DNA of 64,000 nt, taken from positions 223,932 through 287,931 of the forward strand of contig NZ_JAADJT010000011.1 in the NCBI RefSeq assembly GCF_011090165.1, given 5' to 3'. Each line of letters begins with the position of its first letter. Within the stretch, counting starts at the first letter, position 1. Below the pieces are notes generated by a model, which was not told the DNA's origin, made no database searches, and saw nothing but the letters and a program-made list of their open reading frames with translations. Positions 9,144 to 18,657 of this stretch are shown here, piece by piece. This DNA comes from Duganella aceris. GTDB lineage: Bacteria > Pseudomonadota > Gammaproteobacteria > Burkholderiales > Burkholderiaceae_D. Made by a program: the position numbers and the translations under genes.

Positions 9144-9216
9144 GAAACGATTCTAATCGCTCAAATATAACATATTCAATGACTTAAAGGATTTTCTGCA
9201 AATCCGGTGAAACGAT

Positions 9217-10167
9217 TTACAGAACAATAGTCAATAAGGGTCGGCCGTCGAAATGCGCGCTCAGATTATCCACCACAAGCTGCCCCATGGCGTGACGCGT
9301 CTCCACGGTCAGGCTGGCCACGTGCGGCGTCATCACCACGTTCTCCAGCGCGCGCAGTTCGGCCGGCACCTTGGGCTCGCCGTCGAACACATCCAGCGCC
9401 GCCATGCCCAACGCGCCCTCGCGCAACGCGGCGATCAACGCCGCCTGATCCACCAGCGACCCGCGCGCGATATTGACCAACGTGCCCGCAGCCCCCAATG
9501 CCGCCAGCACCTGCGCATCGATCACATGACGCGTGGCCGGACCGCCCGGCGCGCACACCACAAGATAATCGCTCTCATGCGCCAATGCCAGCAAGGATGC
9601 GCTGCGCGGCGCCGTCACGCCCTCGATCGCGCGCGGCTGAAAGTAGCGGATCTCCATGCCGAACGCCTGCGCCCGCGCCGCCACCGCCTGGCCGATGCGA
9701 CCGAAGCCATACACGCCGCACACCTTGCCGCGCAAGGAGCGCGTCGGCGTCAACGGCTTGCCGGCCTCCCAATCGCCGGCGCGTACGAAGCGATCCAGCG
9801 CCGGCAAGCGGCGAGCCGCGGCCAGCAGCAGCGCCAACGCCAGATCCGCCACATCGTCGGTCAGCACGCCCGGCGTATTCGTCACCGCGATGCCGCGCGC
9901 CCGCGTCGCGGCCAGGTCCACCGCATCGGTGCCGATACCATTGACGGCGACGATCTCCAGCTTGGGCAGTTGCGCCAACAGAGCCGCATCGATGCCGATC
10001 GCGCCGGTGGTCAGCACGCCGCGCACGCCGCCGGCCACGCCGGTCAGCCACGTCGCCTGCTCATCGCGCGGCTGGCGCCACAGATGGTGGCAAATGAATA
10101 GTCGCTCCAACTGCGCCATCACATCGGCCGACGGACTGGCCGCGATTACAAGTACTTCAGGTTTCAT
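9217..10167 (-). CDS. D-isomer-specific 2-hydroxyacid dehydrogenase
   Basis: A 316-residue NAD(P)H-dependent oxidoreductase, best described as a glyoxylate/hydroxypyruvate-reductase-like enzyme. The Rossmann loop is GFGRIG (154-159) and the catalytic trio is complete: Arg235 (NIARGSLVD), Glu264 (FDGEP) and His282 (TPHVAS). The start at 10167 (MKPEVLVI) fits the family; an in-frame ATG at 10191 would add eight residues. The usual basic residue after the second beta strand cannot be judged well (YFQPRA), so cofactor preference is open. A glycerate kinase that would use its product lies far away at 57.3 kb, so a shared pathway is possible but not shown. Confidence 0.88.
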   Translation of the reverse strand: MKPEVLVIAASPSADVMAQLERLFICHHLWRQPRDEQATWLTGVAGGVRGVLTTGAIGIDAALLAQLPKLEIVAVNGIGTDAVDLAATRARGIAVTNTPGVLTDDVADLALALLLAAARRLPALDRFVRAGDWEAGKPLTPTRSLRGKVCGVYGFGRIGQAVAARAQAFGMEIRYFQPRAIEGVTAPRSASLLALAHESDYLVVCAPGGPATRHVIDAQVLAALGAAGTLVNIARGSLVDQAALIAALREGALGMAALDVFDGEPKVPAELRALENVVMTPHVASLTVETRHAMGQLVVDNLSAHFDGRPLLTIVL

Positions 10168-10295
10168 GTTGATATCCACTTTGGTTCGCATGTGGCGATT
10201 GTACAAGCGCAGTCGATTTCCCGTTGCTACTCGTGGACATTCCAGCAGCTATTACGTATGCTCTGGATAACCTTTGAACAGGAGTGCGCCCCGCC

Positions 10296-13200
10296 TTGAA
10301 CGCCCACGTCCTTACCCGGCATCTCCGTGCGATGGCAGCGCGCTGGCTGGCCCGTGCCGCCTTCGCGATGGCGATGCTGGCCGCCGCCGGCGCCGCGCAC
10401 GCCGGACCCGATCGCTGGGACAGACTGGCGACGCCGCTGTTCGAACATCTCGGACTGAACGAGGGCCTGCCCAACGCGGTCGCGATGGCGCTGGCGCAGG
10501 ACGGCGACGGCTATATCTGGGTCGGCACGCAGAGCGGCCTGGCGCGCTGGGACGGCTATCATGTGCGTAGCTTCCAGCACGACGCCGCCGACGCCGGCAG
10601 CCTCCCCGGTGACTTTATCCAGGCGCTGCACGTCGATAAGCGCGGCCACCTATGGGTAGGCACCACCGCCTCCGGGCTGGCCATGTACGACAAAAGCACC
10701 GAGCGCTTCGTCCGTCCCAACGATGAACTCAGCCGGGGCCAGGTCAACGCCATCGCCAGCGACGCCAAGGGCAACCTGTGGATAGGCACGCCCACCGGCC
10801 TGCGCTACTACGACGTGGTGCAAGGCTCGCTGCGCCGTTACACGCACGAAGACACGCCCGGCCTGCCGGACAACCAGATCCGCGCGTTGCTCACGGACCG
10901 CGCCGGCAACCTGTGGATAGGCTCGGGCAGTGGGCTGTCGCGCATGAAGCCTGGCGGCACCATCCTCACCATCCCGATCGCGGCCGAATCCAACAGCACC
11001 CACCACGACGCGGTGCTGTCGATCGGCGAAAACCACCAGGGACAGATCGCCTTCGGCACGCTGAAGAGCGGCTTCGGCGTCGTCAACGCGCAAGCCGACA
11101 GCGGACGCATCGTCGTCCCCAAGGACATCAAGGGACTACAGTCCAACATGGTGCTGGCGGTGACCGAAAGCGTCTCGGGCGTCTGGTGGCTCAGCACCTA
11201 CGGCGGCGGCGTGATCGAATACGAACCCAACACCGGACGCGCCACGCGCATCCTGCACCAGCCGGCGGTGCCCTTCAGCCTCAGTAACGACCGCACCGCC
11301 GCGCTGCTGCGCGGACGCAGCGGCATCGTCTGGGTCGCCACCGAGCGCGGCGTCGACATCTACAACCCGCACAGTGCCGGCATCGACGCGGTGTTCGGCG
11401 CCGAAGGCGCGCAGGAGGCGTCGGTCACCGCGTTGATGACCGACAGCCGAGGCGACGTCTGGATCGCCCTCGCCGACCAGGGCGTCGACATCGTACGGCT
11501 CGACGGTGCCCGGCGCGCCGCCCTGCGCCCGGATCCCACCCGCCCCGAGCGCGCGCTGCCCAGCCGCGTGGTGCTGTCGCTGGCCGAAGCGGAACCCGGC
11601 GAGGCCTGGATCGGCACCCAGCTTGGTCTCTATCACACCAGCGCGCACGGCAGCATGGTGCAGCGGGTCGACCTGCCGGACACCAATCCCTATCCCCGCA
11701 TCGGCACCATCCTGCGCCACAAAGGCAAACTGTGGCTAGGCACCTTCGACGGCCTGCTGGAATACGACCCGGCGGCCAACACCTTGCGGCGCTACGCACA
11801 GGGCCCGGCCGAAACGGGAGGCCTGAGCGACAACCGCATCCACACCGTGCAGGCCGACGCCGACGGCGCGCTGTGGATCGGCACCCGCGACGGCTTGAAC
11901 CGGCTCGATCCCGACAGCGGCAAGGTGGAGCAGATCCGTGCCAATCCGGGCAAGGCCGACGCGCTGTCGGAAGCCGTCATCAGTTCGCTGGCGATCGACC
12001 GCCGCAGCCGCCTGTGGGTCGGCACCTACGGCGGCGGCATCTGCGTGATGACCGGCCGCGACGCCCTGGGACAACCGGTATTTGAACGCATCGGCACCCG
12101 CGCCGGACTGGAGACCGGCACCATCATGGCGCTGCAGGCCGACCCGGTGGGACGGATCTGGGCCGCGACGCTGGACAGCATCGCCGTCATCGATTCAAGC
12201 ACGCTGCGGGTGCGCGCCCTGACCCGTGCCGACGGCCTGGCCTTCCGCACCTTCTTCATCAACGCCAGCACCGTCACCATGGAGCGCGACCTGCTGTTCG
12301 GCGCCAGCTCCGGCATGGCGGTGGTGTATCCGGGGCGGCTCAACGACTGGAGCTATCGCCCGCCGCTGGTGATCAGCTCCGTGCGCCTGGACCAGCGCCC
12401 GCTGGCGCCGGCGCAGCTGGCCGGCGCCGACGGCCCGACGCTGACGTTGCAGCCGCAGGACCAGGGGTTCGAAGTGGAGCTGGCGGCGCTGGACTACTCG
12501 GCGCCGCAGCGCAACCGCTACGCCTACCTGCTCGAGGGCTTCGACAAGGGCTGGATCGACGCCGACGCCAGCCGCCGCATCGCCGCCTACAGCCGCCTGC
12601 CGCCGGGCAGCTACCGGCTGCGCATGCGCGGCAGCAACCGCGACGGCCTGTGGAACGCCGAGGAGCTGACGCTGCGGGTGGAAGTGCTGCCGGCCTGGCA
12701 CCAGACCTGGTGGGCGCGATTGGGCTACTTCCTGGTCACCTGCGTGCTGGCGTGGGCGCTGGTGCGCTGGCGCGTACGGCACCTGCACCACAAGGGCGAA
12801 GCGTTGCAGGCGCTGGTCTACTCGCGCACCCAGCATCTGGAAAAACTCAACGCCATCGTCAAATCGATCAACGAACAGCTGGACTTCGACGCGCTGCTGC
12901 ACACCATCCTGCACGAATCGACCGTCATTAAAGGCATCGACTCGGCGCTGGCCCTGGTGCGCGAACCCGGCGCCACCACGCTCAGCCTGCGCGCGGCCTG
13001 GGGCCGCATCGACGCCACCGCCACCGACAGCTACCGCATCGACCAGCGCCAGGCCGAGCTGCGCTACGCGCCACCGGACTGCATGATCGCGCCGGACATC
13101 TTCGAAGTGCACCACCAGGACTCGCTGCCGGGCGACGTCTGCGCGCTGCTGTCGGTGCGGGTGGTGCTCGACGGCCAGGTCGAGGGCTACCTGATTTTCG

Positions 13201-15335
13201 AGAACTACCAATACCGCGCCGCCTTCTCCGACAGCGACCTGGATCTGTTGAAGGCTTTGAAAGAACCTTTCGTCTCGGCCTACCAGAAGGCGCGCGCGCT
13301 GCGCATGATCGAACAGGCGCGCCTCAACGCCGAAGCGGCCACGCGCGCCAAGAGCGAATTCCTCGCCAACATCAGCCACGAAATCCGCACCCCGATGAAC
13401 GCCATCCTCGGCTTCGCCGGTCTGGGCACACACCTCGACCTGCCGTCGCAGCCGCTGGACTACTTCCGCAAGATCGGCCGCGCCGGACAAAGCCTGCTGG
13501 AGATCATCAACGACGTGCTGGACTTCTCCAAGATCGAATCGGGCAAGCTGGAGCTGGAGGCGCTGCCGTTCGACCTGCCGGACACCCTGAACCAGATCGC
13601 CGACCTGTTCGCGTGGCGCGCCGCCGAACGCGGGCTGGAACTGGTGATCTGGGCCGCGCCGGACGTGCCGACCAACCTGCTGGGCGACCCGCTGCGCCTG
13701 AGCCAGATCCTGGTCAACCTGGTCGGCAACGCGCTCAAGTTCACCGCGCGCGGCCACATCGAACTGCGCGTCGAGCGCGACCCGGGCGGCGACGGCGCCA
13801 CCGACATCGGCAACGGCGCGCTGGCGCTGCGCTTCACGGTCGAGGACAGCGGCTTGGGGATCAGCCAGGAGCAGCAGGCACGCCTGTTCCAGGCCTTCGC
13901 CCAGGCCGACGCCAGCACCACCCGCCTGTACGGCGGCACCGGGCTGGGGCTGGCGATCTCGCAGCAGCTGGTGCGCAAGATGGGCGGCGTGATCAAGGTC
14001 GACAGCGAACCGGGCGTCGGCAGCAGCTTCAGTTTCACCGCGCAGCTACTGCCGGCGGCCGACCAGACCACGCGCCTGCAGCCGGTGCCGGAATCGGTGC
14101 AGGACAAGCGGGTGCTGGTGGTGGACGACAGCGAAGCGGTGCGCCACATGCTCAAGATCCAGCTGACGGCGCTGGGCGTCAAGGCACGCGCGGTGGCCTC
14201 CGGCGCGGCGGCGGTGGCGGCGCTGCAACTGGAGCACTACGACGTGATGCTGATCGACGCCGACATGCCGGACCTGGACGGCATCGACACGCTGCACCGC
14301 ATCGCCGAAGAGCCGGAGCTGGCGGCGGTGCCGGCGGTGCTGATGGTGACCGCCTACGCGCGCGAGCACAACAAGGAAACCATGGAGCAGATCCGCATCA
14401 TGCCCCATCTGGACAAGCCGGCCAATCCGCACCTGCTGCGCAGCGCGATCATGACCGCGCTGGGGCTGGACGCCGGCCAGCCCGCCGTCAAGAGCAAGGC
14501 GCCGCCATCGTTGGCGGTGCAGCGCATCCGCGGCGCGCTGGTGCTGGTGGTGGACGACAACTCGATCAACCAGCAGGTGGCCAGCGAAATCCTGCAGCGC
14601 GCCGGCGTGCGCAGCGACATCGCCGCCAGCGGCGAGGAAGCGGCGCGCATGATCGACGCCGTCAGTTATGACGCGGTGCTGATGGACATCCAGATGCCGG
14701 ACATGGACGGCTACCAGGCGACGGCGCTGATCCGCGCCGACGGGCGCCACGCCGCGCTGCCGATCATCGCCATGACCGCGCACGCGGTGGCCGGCTATCG
14801 CGAGCGCTGCCTGGCGATGGACATGAACGACTACGTCACCAAGCCGATCGACCCGGACACGCTGTACGCCGTGCTGGCGACCTGGGTGCAGCCCGACATC
14901 GGCCGCGCGGCGGCGGCGATGGCCGAGGCGGAAGCGCCGCGCCCGGCGGCCGTCTTCGCCCCCCATCCCGGCATCGACGTCGCCGCCGCGCTGGAGCGGC
15001 TGGGCGGCCACGGCGCGCTGCTGACGCAGCTACTCAAATTGTTCGCCAGGGACTTCGAACACAGCATGCAACAGATCCAGGACGCCATCGAGGCCGGCGA
15101 ATTCCCCAAAGCGGCCGACCTGGTGCACAAGATACGCGGCGCCGCCGGCAACCTCTCCGCGACCGAGCTGTTCAACAGCGCCACAGCCCTGGAAGCCGGC
15201 CTGCGCGCGCAGCAAGACGCCCTGCCCGACACGCTGCGCGAATTCGTCGAAACGTTCGGCACCGTGATGAGAAGTGCCCGCGAAACTCCGGGGTCAGAGC
15301 CAAAAACTGGACACGAGCTCATGTCCAGTTTTTAG
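10296..15335 (+). CDS. Two-component propeller hybrid sensor kinase (HisKA-HATPase-REC-REC-Hpt)
   Basis: About 1,679 residues. A signal peptide (AFAMAMLAAAGAAHA) leads into about a dozen propeller repeats of the form LWVGT...GLxxYD making two seven-bladed periplasmic propellers, then a Y_Y_Y domain (FEVELAALDYSAPQ), one transmembrane helix (WWARLGYFLVTCVLAWALV), a GAF-like region, HisKA (His1028 in ISHEIRTPMN), HATPase (NLVGNALKFT, GGTGLGLAIS), REC (Asp1321), REC (Asp1464, LMDIQMPDMDG) and Hpt (His1611). TTG 10296 is preferred over GTG 10284 because aggag at 10280-10284 is well spaced only for the former. Propeller kinases of this type usually sense glycans. Unlike many, it has no C-terminal AraC DNA-binding domain. 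Its last codons lie in a palindrome. Confidence 0.92.
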   Translation: MNAHVLTRHLRAMAARWLARAAFAMAMLAAAGAAHAGPDRWDRLATPLFEHLGLNEGLPNAVAMALAQDGDGYIWVGTQSGLARWDGYHVRSFQHDAADAGSLPGDFIQALHVDKRGHLWVGTTASGLAMYDKSTERFVRPNDELSRGQVNAIASDAKGNLWIGTPTGLRYYDVVQGSLRRYTHEDTPGLPDNQIRALLTDRAGNLWIGSGSGLSRMKPGGTILTIPIAAESNSTHHDAVLSIGENHQGQIAFGTLKSGFGVVNAQADSGRIVVPKDIKGLQSNMVLAVTESVSGVWWLSTYGGGVIEYEPNTGRATRILHQPAVPFSLSNDRTAALLRGRSGIVWVATERGVDIYNPHSAGIDAVFGAEGAQEASVTALMTDSRGDVWIALADQGVDIVRLDGARRAALRPDPTRPERALPSRVVLSLAEAEPGEAWIGTQLGLYHTSAHGSMVQRVDLPDTNPYPRIGTILRHKGKLWLGTFDGLLEYDPAANTLRRYAQGPAETGGLSDNRIHTVQADADGALWIGTRDGLNRLDPDSGKVEQIRANPGKADALSEAVISSLAIDRRSRLWVGTYGGGICVMTGRDALGQPVFERIGTRAGLETGTIMALQADPVGRIWAATLDSIAVIDSSTLRVRALTRADGLAFRTFFINASTVTMERDLLFGASSGMAVVYPGRLNDWSYRPPLVISSVRLDQRPLAPAQLAGADGPTLTLQPQDQGFEVELAALDYSAPQRNRYAYLLEGFDKGWIDADASRRIAAYSRLPPGSYRLRMRGSNRDGLWNAEELTLRVEVLPAWHQTWWARLGYFLVTCVLAWALVRWRVRHLHHKGEALQALVYSRTQHLEKLNAIVKSINEQLDFDALLHTILHESTVIKGIDSALALVREPGATTLSLRAAWGRIDATATDSYRIDQRQAELRYAPPDCMIAPDIFEVHHQDSLPGDVCALLSVRVVLDGQVEGYLIFENYQYRAAFSDSDLDLLKALKEPFVSAYQKARALRMIEQARLNAEAATRAKSEFLANISHEIRTPMNAILGFAGLGTHLDLPSQPLDYFRKIGRAGQSLLEIINDVLDFSKIESGKLELEALPFDLPDTLNQIADLFAWRAAERGLELVIWAAPDVPTNLLGDPLRLSQILVNLVGNALKFTARGHIELRVERDPGGDGATDIGNGALALRFTVEDSGLGISQEQQARLFQAFAQADASTTRLYGGTGLGLAISQQLVRKMGGVIKVDSEPGVGSSFSFTAQLLPAADQTTRLQPVPESVQDKRVLVVDDSEAVRHMLKIQLTALGVKARAVASGAAAVAALQLEHYDVMLIDADMPDLDGIDTLHRIAEEPELAAVPAVLMVTAYAREHNKETMEQIRIMPHLDKPANPHLLRSAIMTALGLDAGQPAVKSKAPPSLAVQRIRGALVLVVDDNSINQQVASEILQRAGVRSDIAASGEEAARMIDAVSYDAVLMDIQMPDMDGYQATALIRADGRHAALPIIAMTAHAVAGYRERCLAMDMNDYVTKPIDPDTLYAVLATWVQPDIGRAAAAMAEAEAPRPAAVFAPHPGIDVAAALERLGGHGALLTQLLKLFARDFEHSMQQIQDAIEAGEFPKAADLVHKIRGAAGNLSATELFNSATALEAGLRAQQDALPDTLREFVETFGTVMRSARETPGSEPKTGHELMSSF

Positions 15336-15350
15336 CTCTGACCCCGGAGT
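15285..15350. repeat. Long palindrome with GGGGTCAG ends, likely bidirectional terminator
   Basis: Two 29-base arms (15285-15313 and 15322-15350) are reverse complements with one mismatch, around an 8-base loop that contains gagctc. The arms begin actccggggtcagagc. Both flanking genes end inside it: TAG 15333-15335 on plus and TAA 15334-15332 on minus. An RNA hairpin would form on either strand. The same outer word ggggtcag bounds the palindrome at 24.2 kb. Confidence 0.9.
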
Positions 15351-15928
15351 GGCCATCGGCCCAGCGCAGTATAGGGCTGGCCTTGGCCGAGGCGGCTGTG
15401 CAGCAGCAACAGTTCGCGCACCCTCCATTCGACCGGCGCCACCGGTTGTGGCAGCGCGGTGATGTCGTCGTAGAGCAGCGTGATGTGCGGCGTGTAGCTG
15501 GCGGGAATCGGCGGCAGTCCGGCTTTCGGCATCGCGCTGGCCAGCGCCCGGTGCAGCGCGGCGATGCCAATCACACCGTCGTCGCCGGTCAGCACCAACG
15601 GACGGTTGTTGCGACGTGTGACGAAGGATTGCGCCGTGTCGAAACAGGCCACGAACGTCGCCATGGCCTTCGCCGCCGCTTCGGCCGCGCGCTTCGCGCT
15701 CGCCACTTTCGCATGCGGCATGCCGGCAAAGTCACCCAGGTGGTGTAAGGTGACGTGCAATTTGGTGTCGGCTGTCGGCCGGCCGCGCATGCCGTGTTGC
15801 GTCTTCAATCTCGCCGTCAGCGCGACGATGTCGGCGATGGCGTCAGCGTCCGGCATGATCGCGAAAAAAATGCGATCGGTCGCCATCGGCGGCGGTTCAA
15901 GCGCATCGAACAGTCCTTGTCGGCTCAT
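15332..15928 (-). CDS. thpR: RNA 2',3'-cyclic phosphodiesterase (2'-5' RNA ligase family)
   Basis: A 198-residue member of the 2H phosphoesterase family. Both HxT motifs are present: LHVTLHHLG near residue 60 and YTPHITLLY near 155. The family opens 2',3'-cyclic phosphates on RNA and can join 2'-5' ends; the in vivo substrate is unclear. ATG at 15928 overlaps the stop of the response-regulator gene (TGATG), so it is probably the last gene of the cyo-regBA operon. Its C-terminal codons lie in the 15.3-kb palindrome. The frame extends upstream but that part is a shadow of the regulator gene. Confidence 0.88.
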   Translation of the reverse strand: MSRQGLFDALEPPPMATDRIFFAIMPDADAIADIVALTARLKTQHGMRGRPTADTKLHVTLHHLGDFAGMPHAKVASAKRAAEAAAKAMATFVACFDTAQSFVTRRNNRPLVLTGDDGVIGIAALHRALASAMPKAGLPPIPASYTPHITLLYDDITALPQPVAPVEWRVRELLLLHSRLGQGQPYTALGRWPLRGQS

Positions 15929-16470
15929 CACTTTACCCGCTGCTTCTCCAGCTTGCGCGCCAGCGTGCGGCGGTGCATGCCGAGCCGCCGCGCGGCTTCG
16001 GAGATGTTGAAGTCCGTCTCCGCCAACACCGCGTGGATATGCTCCCATTCCAGCGTCTTGATCGAGGTAGCGCGGTTGGTCACGTCCACCTCGGCCGCGC
16101 CGGCGACGTGCTCGAAGGCGGCTTCGATGTCGTCGGTGTTGGACGGCTTGGCCAGGTATTGGCAGGCGCCCAGTTTGATCGCTTCCACCGCCGTGTTGAT
16201 GCTGGCGAAGCCGGTCAGCACCACGATCAGCATCGATTGGTCGTGCTGGTGCAGCATCTGCACACAGGCCAATCCGGACGAGTTGCCCTTCAATTTCAGG
16301 TCCACCACGGCATAGCCCGGCGCGTGTTCTACCAGCAGCGCGCTGACTTCGTCGACGTTTTCCGCCAGCAGCACCTTGTAGCCGCGCCGTTCGAAGGAGC
16401 GCCCCAGGGTGCGGGCGAACGCCGCGTCGTCCTCGACCAGCAGCAATACCCGTTCTTCGTCTATTGTCAT
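15928..16470 (-). CDS. regA: RegA/PrrA-type response regulator
   Basis: A 180-residue redox response regulator. The receiver domain (about 5-125) has the acidic pair EDD (13-15), phospho-acceptor Asp57 (VVDLKLKG), the conserved Thr in LTGFAS and Lys in LAKPS. A Fis-type helix-turn-helix closes it (ISEAARRLGMHRRTLARKL). This compact layout is that of RegA/PrrA/ActR/RoxR, which control terminal oxidases. It overlaps the partner kinase gene by four bases (ATGA) and lies downstream of the cyo genes, so it probably controls the operon in which it sits. The names are by family; the local binding site was not found. Confidence 0.88.
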   Translation of the reverse strand: MTIDEERVLLLVEDDAAFARTLGRSFERRGYKVLLAENVDEVSALLVEHAPGYAVVDLKLKGNSSGLACVQMLHQHDQSMLIVVLTGFASINTAVEAIKLGACQYLAKPSNTDDIEAAFEHVAGAAEVDVTNRATSIKTLEWEHIHAVLAETDFNISEAARRLGMHRRTLARKLEKQRVK

Positions 16471-17837
16471 GTCGCTTGTAGTTCCGGTTTGATTTCAATG
16501 GCGGACAGCGGCAGCGTCAGGCGCACCACCGCCCCGCCCTGCGCCAGGTTGCTGGCGCTGACCGCGCCGCCCAGCGTGCGGGCGACGTTCACCACCAGGA
16601 ACAGCCCGAGACCGCCGCCCGGCCGCCCCTTGCTGGAGTTGTACGGTTTGCCGAACTGCGCCAGCATCTCTTCGGCGAAGCCCGGGCCGGCGTCGGTCAC
16701 CTGCAGCACCAGTTCGCCCGCTTCGACGCTGGCTTCCATGCGCGACCATTGCGGCGACGCTTCCAGCGCATTATCCAGCACATTGCAGATCATTTGCTTC
16801 AAGGTCGAATCGGATACCACCGGCAAATCCGGCGCGATGCGGTTGTCGAATTCGAAACGCACCACCGGCCGGCCGATGCGCCATTCCGCCACCACTTCGG
16901 CCAGGAAGGTGTTGATGGTGGTGGCGGCCGACGATTCGCCGCGCGTCTCGCCGGCCGACAGCAGGATGCCGCTGACGATGGATTTGCAGCGCTTCAGCTG
17001 GGTTTGCATTTCGGCGATCTCCTCCAGCAGCACCGGGTTGCCTTTGAATTCGGGCATGTGCTTCCAGTCGCCGAGGATCACCGCCAGTGTCGCCAGCGGC
17101 GTGCCCAGTTCGTGCGCGGCGCCGGACGCCAACAGTCCCATGCGGACGATGTGTTCCTCTTCGGCCGCGCGCTGGCGCAGCGTGGCGATCTTGGCGGCGC
17201 TGTCGCGCACGTTGTCGGTGATGCGGCTGACGAACACCACCAGCAGCGCGGCGTCGAGGATGAAGCACAGCAGCGTGCCCTGCACGTACAGGCTGAAGAT
17301 GCCCAGCGAGTGGTCCAGCGGCAGCGTCAGCGGTTCGGAGAACAGCGCCAGCCCGGCGATGCAGGCGCCGGTGACGATGACGATGGTCCAGGTCGACCAG
17401 CGCTCCAGCAGCACCGCGCCGAGGATCACGTGCAGCAGGTACAGGAACACGAAGGGATTGGTGGCGCCGCCGCTGAGGTAGAGCTGCGCGGTCAGGCTGG
17501 CCACGTCCACCGTCAACGCCAGCAGCAGCTCGCTGTTGGAGACGAACTGGTTTTCCTGCCAGCGCAAGGTACTGGCGATGTTGAAGGCGATCAGGCAGGC
17601 CAGCACGTTGAGCATGGCCGGCATCGGCAGTTCGACTCCGAGCGCCACCGAGGCGCCGGCGATGGTGGTGATCTGTCCGATCACGGCGATCCAGCGCAGC
17701 TGGATCAGCTGCTGCATGTTCTTGTGGCCGGCGGCGTGGGTGATGGTGTTGGCGGAGGCGTTCACCGCCGCCAGCGGTTCGACCACCGGCATGCCGGGGC
17801 GGCCGCGATCGTAGGGGTTCTCGTTTTTCCTCGCCAT
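16467..17837 (-). CDS. regB: RegB/PrrB-type redox sensor histidine kinase
   Basis: A 456-residue membrane kinase with six predicted helices between about 46 and 205. The signature GGATNPF (123-129), implicated in ubiquinone sensing in RegB, is intact, as is the H box AAHELGTPLAT (His242). The ATP-binding part shows NVLDNALEAS, DAGPGF and GGGLGLFL. The redox-active cysteine region of classical RegB is not obvious between the H box and N box; Cys residues occur at KRCKS and MICNV. ATG at 17837 is preferred because it falls 23 bases after the SURF1 stop; the frame extends to 17885. A role in coupling the quinone pool to oxidase expression is inferred from family and context. Confidence 0.88.
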   Translation of the reverse strand: MARKNENPYDRGRPGMPVVEPLAAVNASANTITHAAGHKNMQQLIQLRWIAVIGQITTIAGASVALGVELPMPAMLNVLACLIAFNIASTLRWQENQFVSNSELLLALTVDVASLTAQLYLSGGATNPFVFLYLLHVILGAVLLERWSTWTIVIVTGACIAGLALFSEPLTLPLDHSLGIFSLYVQGTLLCFILDAALLVVFVSRITDNVRDSAAKIATLRQRAAEEEHIVRMGLLASGAAHELGTPLATLAVILGDWKHMPEFKGNPVLLEEIAEMQTQLKRCKSIVSGILLSAGETRGESSAATTINTFLAEVVAEWRIGRPVVRFEFDNRIAPDLPVVSDSTLKQMICNVLDNALEASPQWSRMEASVEAGELVLQVTDAGPGFAEEMLAQFGKPYNSSKGRPGGGLGLFLVVNVARTLGGAVSASNLAQGGAVVRLTLPLSAIEIKPELQAT

Positions 17838-17859
17838 TATTGCTTTCTTGCCTTCCAAG

Positions 17860-18657
17860 TCAGTGCGGCCGCCCTTTGCGCGCATCGCGGACGACCCAGG
17901 CCGTCGCGCCGGCCACCATCAGCGCCAGTGCGTACCAGGTGACAGCATAAACCAAATGGTTGTTGACGAAGGAAACCGTCGTCAGACCGCCGACCGGCTG
18001 CGCGTCGGCCACCGGACCGGAGGCCAGCGCCGAGGGTGCGTCGGCATCGACGAAGTACGGCGCCACCGGCGGCAGGCCGCGCGCCTTGGCGATGGCCTGC
18101 ACGTCGCGGGTGTACCAGTAGTTGCGCTCCGGTTCGTTGGCGCGCAGGCGTCCGGTGACTTCGCTCAGCCGCAGCAGGCCGACCACCTCGGTCTCGGCGG
18201 TCCCGGCGACGCGCGCGGCGCTGCAGGCGTCGGACGCCGCCGCAGCGGGAGCCGCCTGCGGCGACCAGCCGCCGCTGCCGGCCGGGATGAAGCCGCGATT
18301 GACCAGCACAATCCCGTCCGCCGTGCACAGCGGCGTCATGACCCAATAGCCGACGCCGCGATCCAGCGAGGCCAGCACCTGCGTCGAGGACGCGTTCAGG
18401 TAGACGCCGCGCAAGCGCAGCGGACGGTAGTCGTCGTCCTCGGCGTTCAGATGCGGCCACTGGGTGGCCTGCGGCGCCGCCGCCGGCGCGCCGTGCACGC
18501 GCTGGCCGACCCGCTCGATCAGGTCCAGCTTCCATTGCAGACGATAGATTTGCCAGGTTCCCAAAGCAAAAAACCCTGCGAACATCACTCCGGCCGCTAG
18601 GGCCAGAATGACGCGCAGGGCGCGGGAACGTTGGCGCGGTGAGGCGCCGGCCGTCAT
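17860..18657 (-). CDS. SURF1-family oxidase assembly protein
   Basis: A 265-residue inner-membrane protein with one helix near each end (about 15-38 and 236-258) and a periplasmic middle, the SURF1 layout. Recognisable motifs are GTWQIYRLQWK, YRPLRLRGVY, VNRGFIP, and the C-terminal NNHLVYAVTWYALA. SURF1 proteins help haem insertion into haem-copper oxidase subunit I. It overlaps cyoD by four bases (ATGA), tying it to this oxidase. A run of Ala residues in the middle (SPQAAPAAAASDACSAA) is a lineage-specific insertion. Confidence 0.9.
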   Translation of the reverse strand: MTAGASPRQRSRALRVILALAAGVMFAGFFALGTWQIYRLQWKLDLIERVGQRVHGAPAAAPQATQWPHLNAEDDDYRPLRLRGVYLNASSTQVLASLDRGVGYWVMTPLCTADGIVLVNRGFIPAGSGGWSPQAAPAAAASDACSAARVAGTAETEVVGLLRLSEVTGRLRANEPERNYWYTRDVQAIAKARGLPPVAPYFVDADAPSALASGPVADAQPVGGLTTVSFVNNHLVYAVTWYALALMVAGATAWVVRDARKGRPH

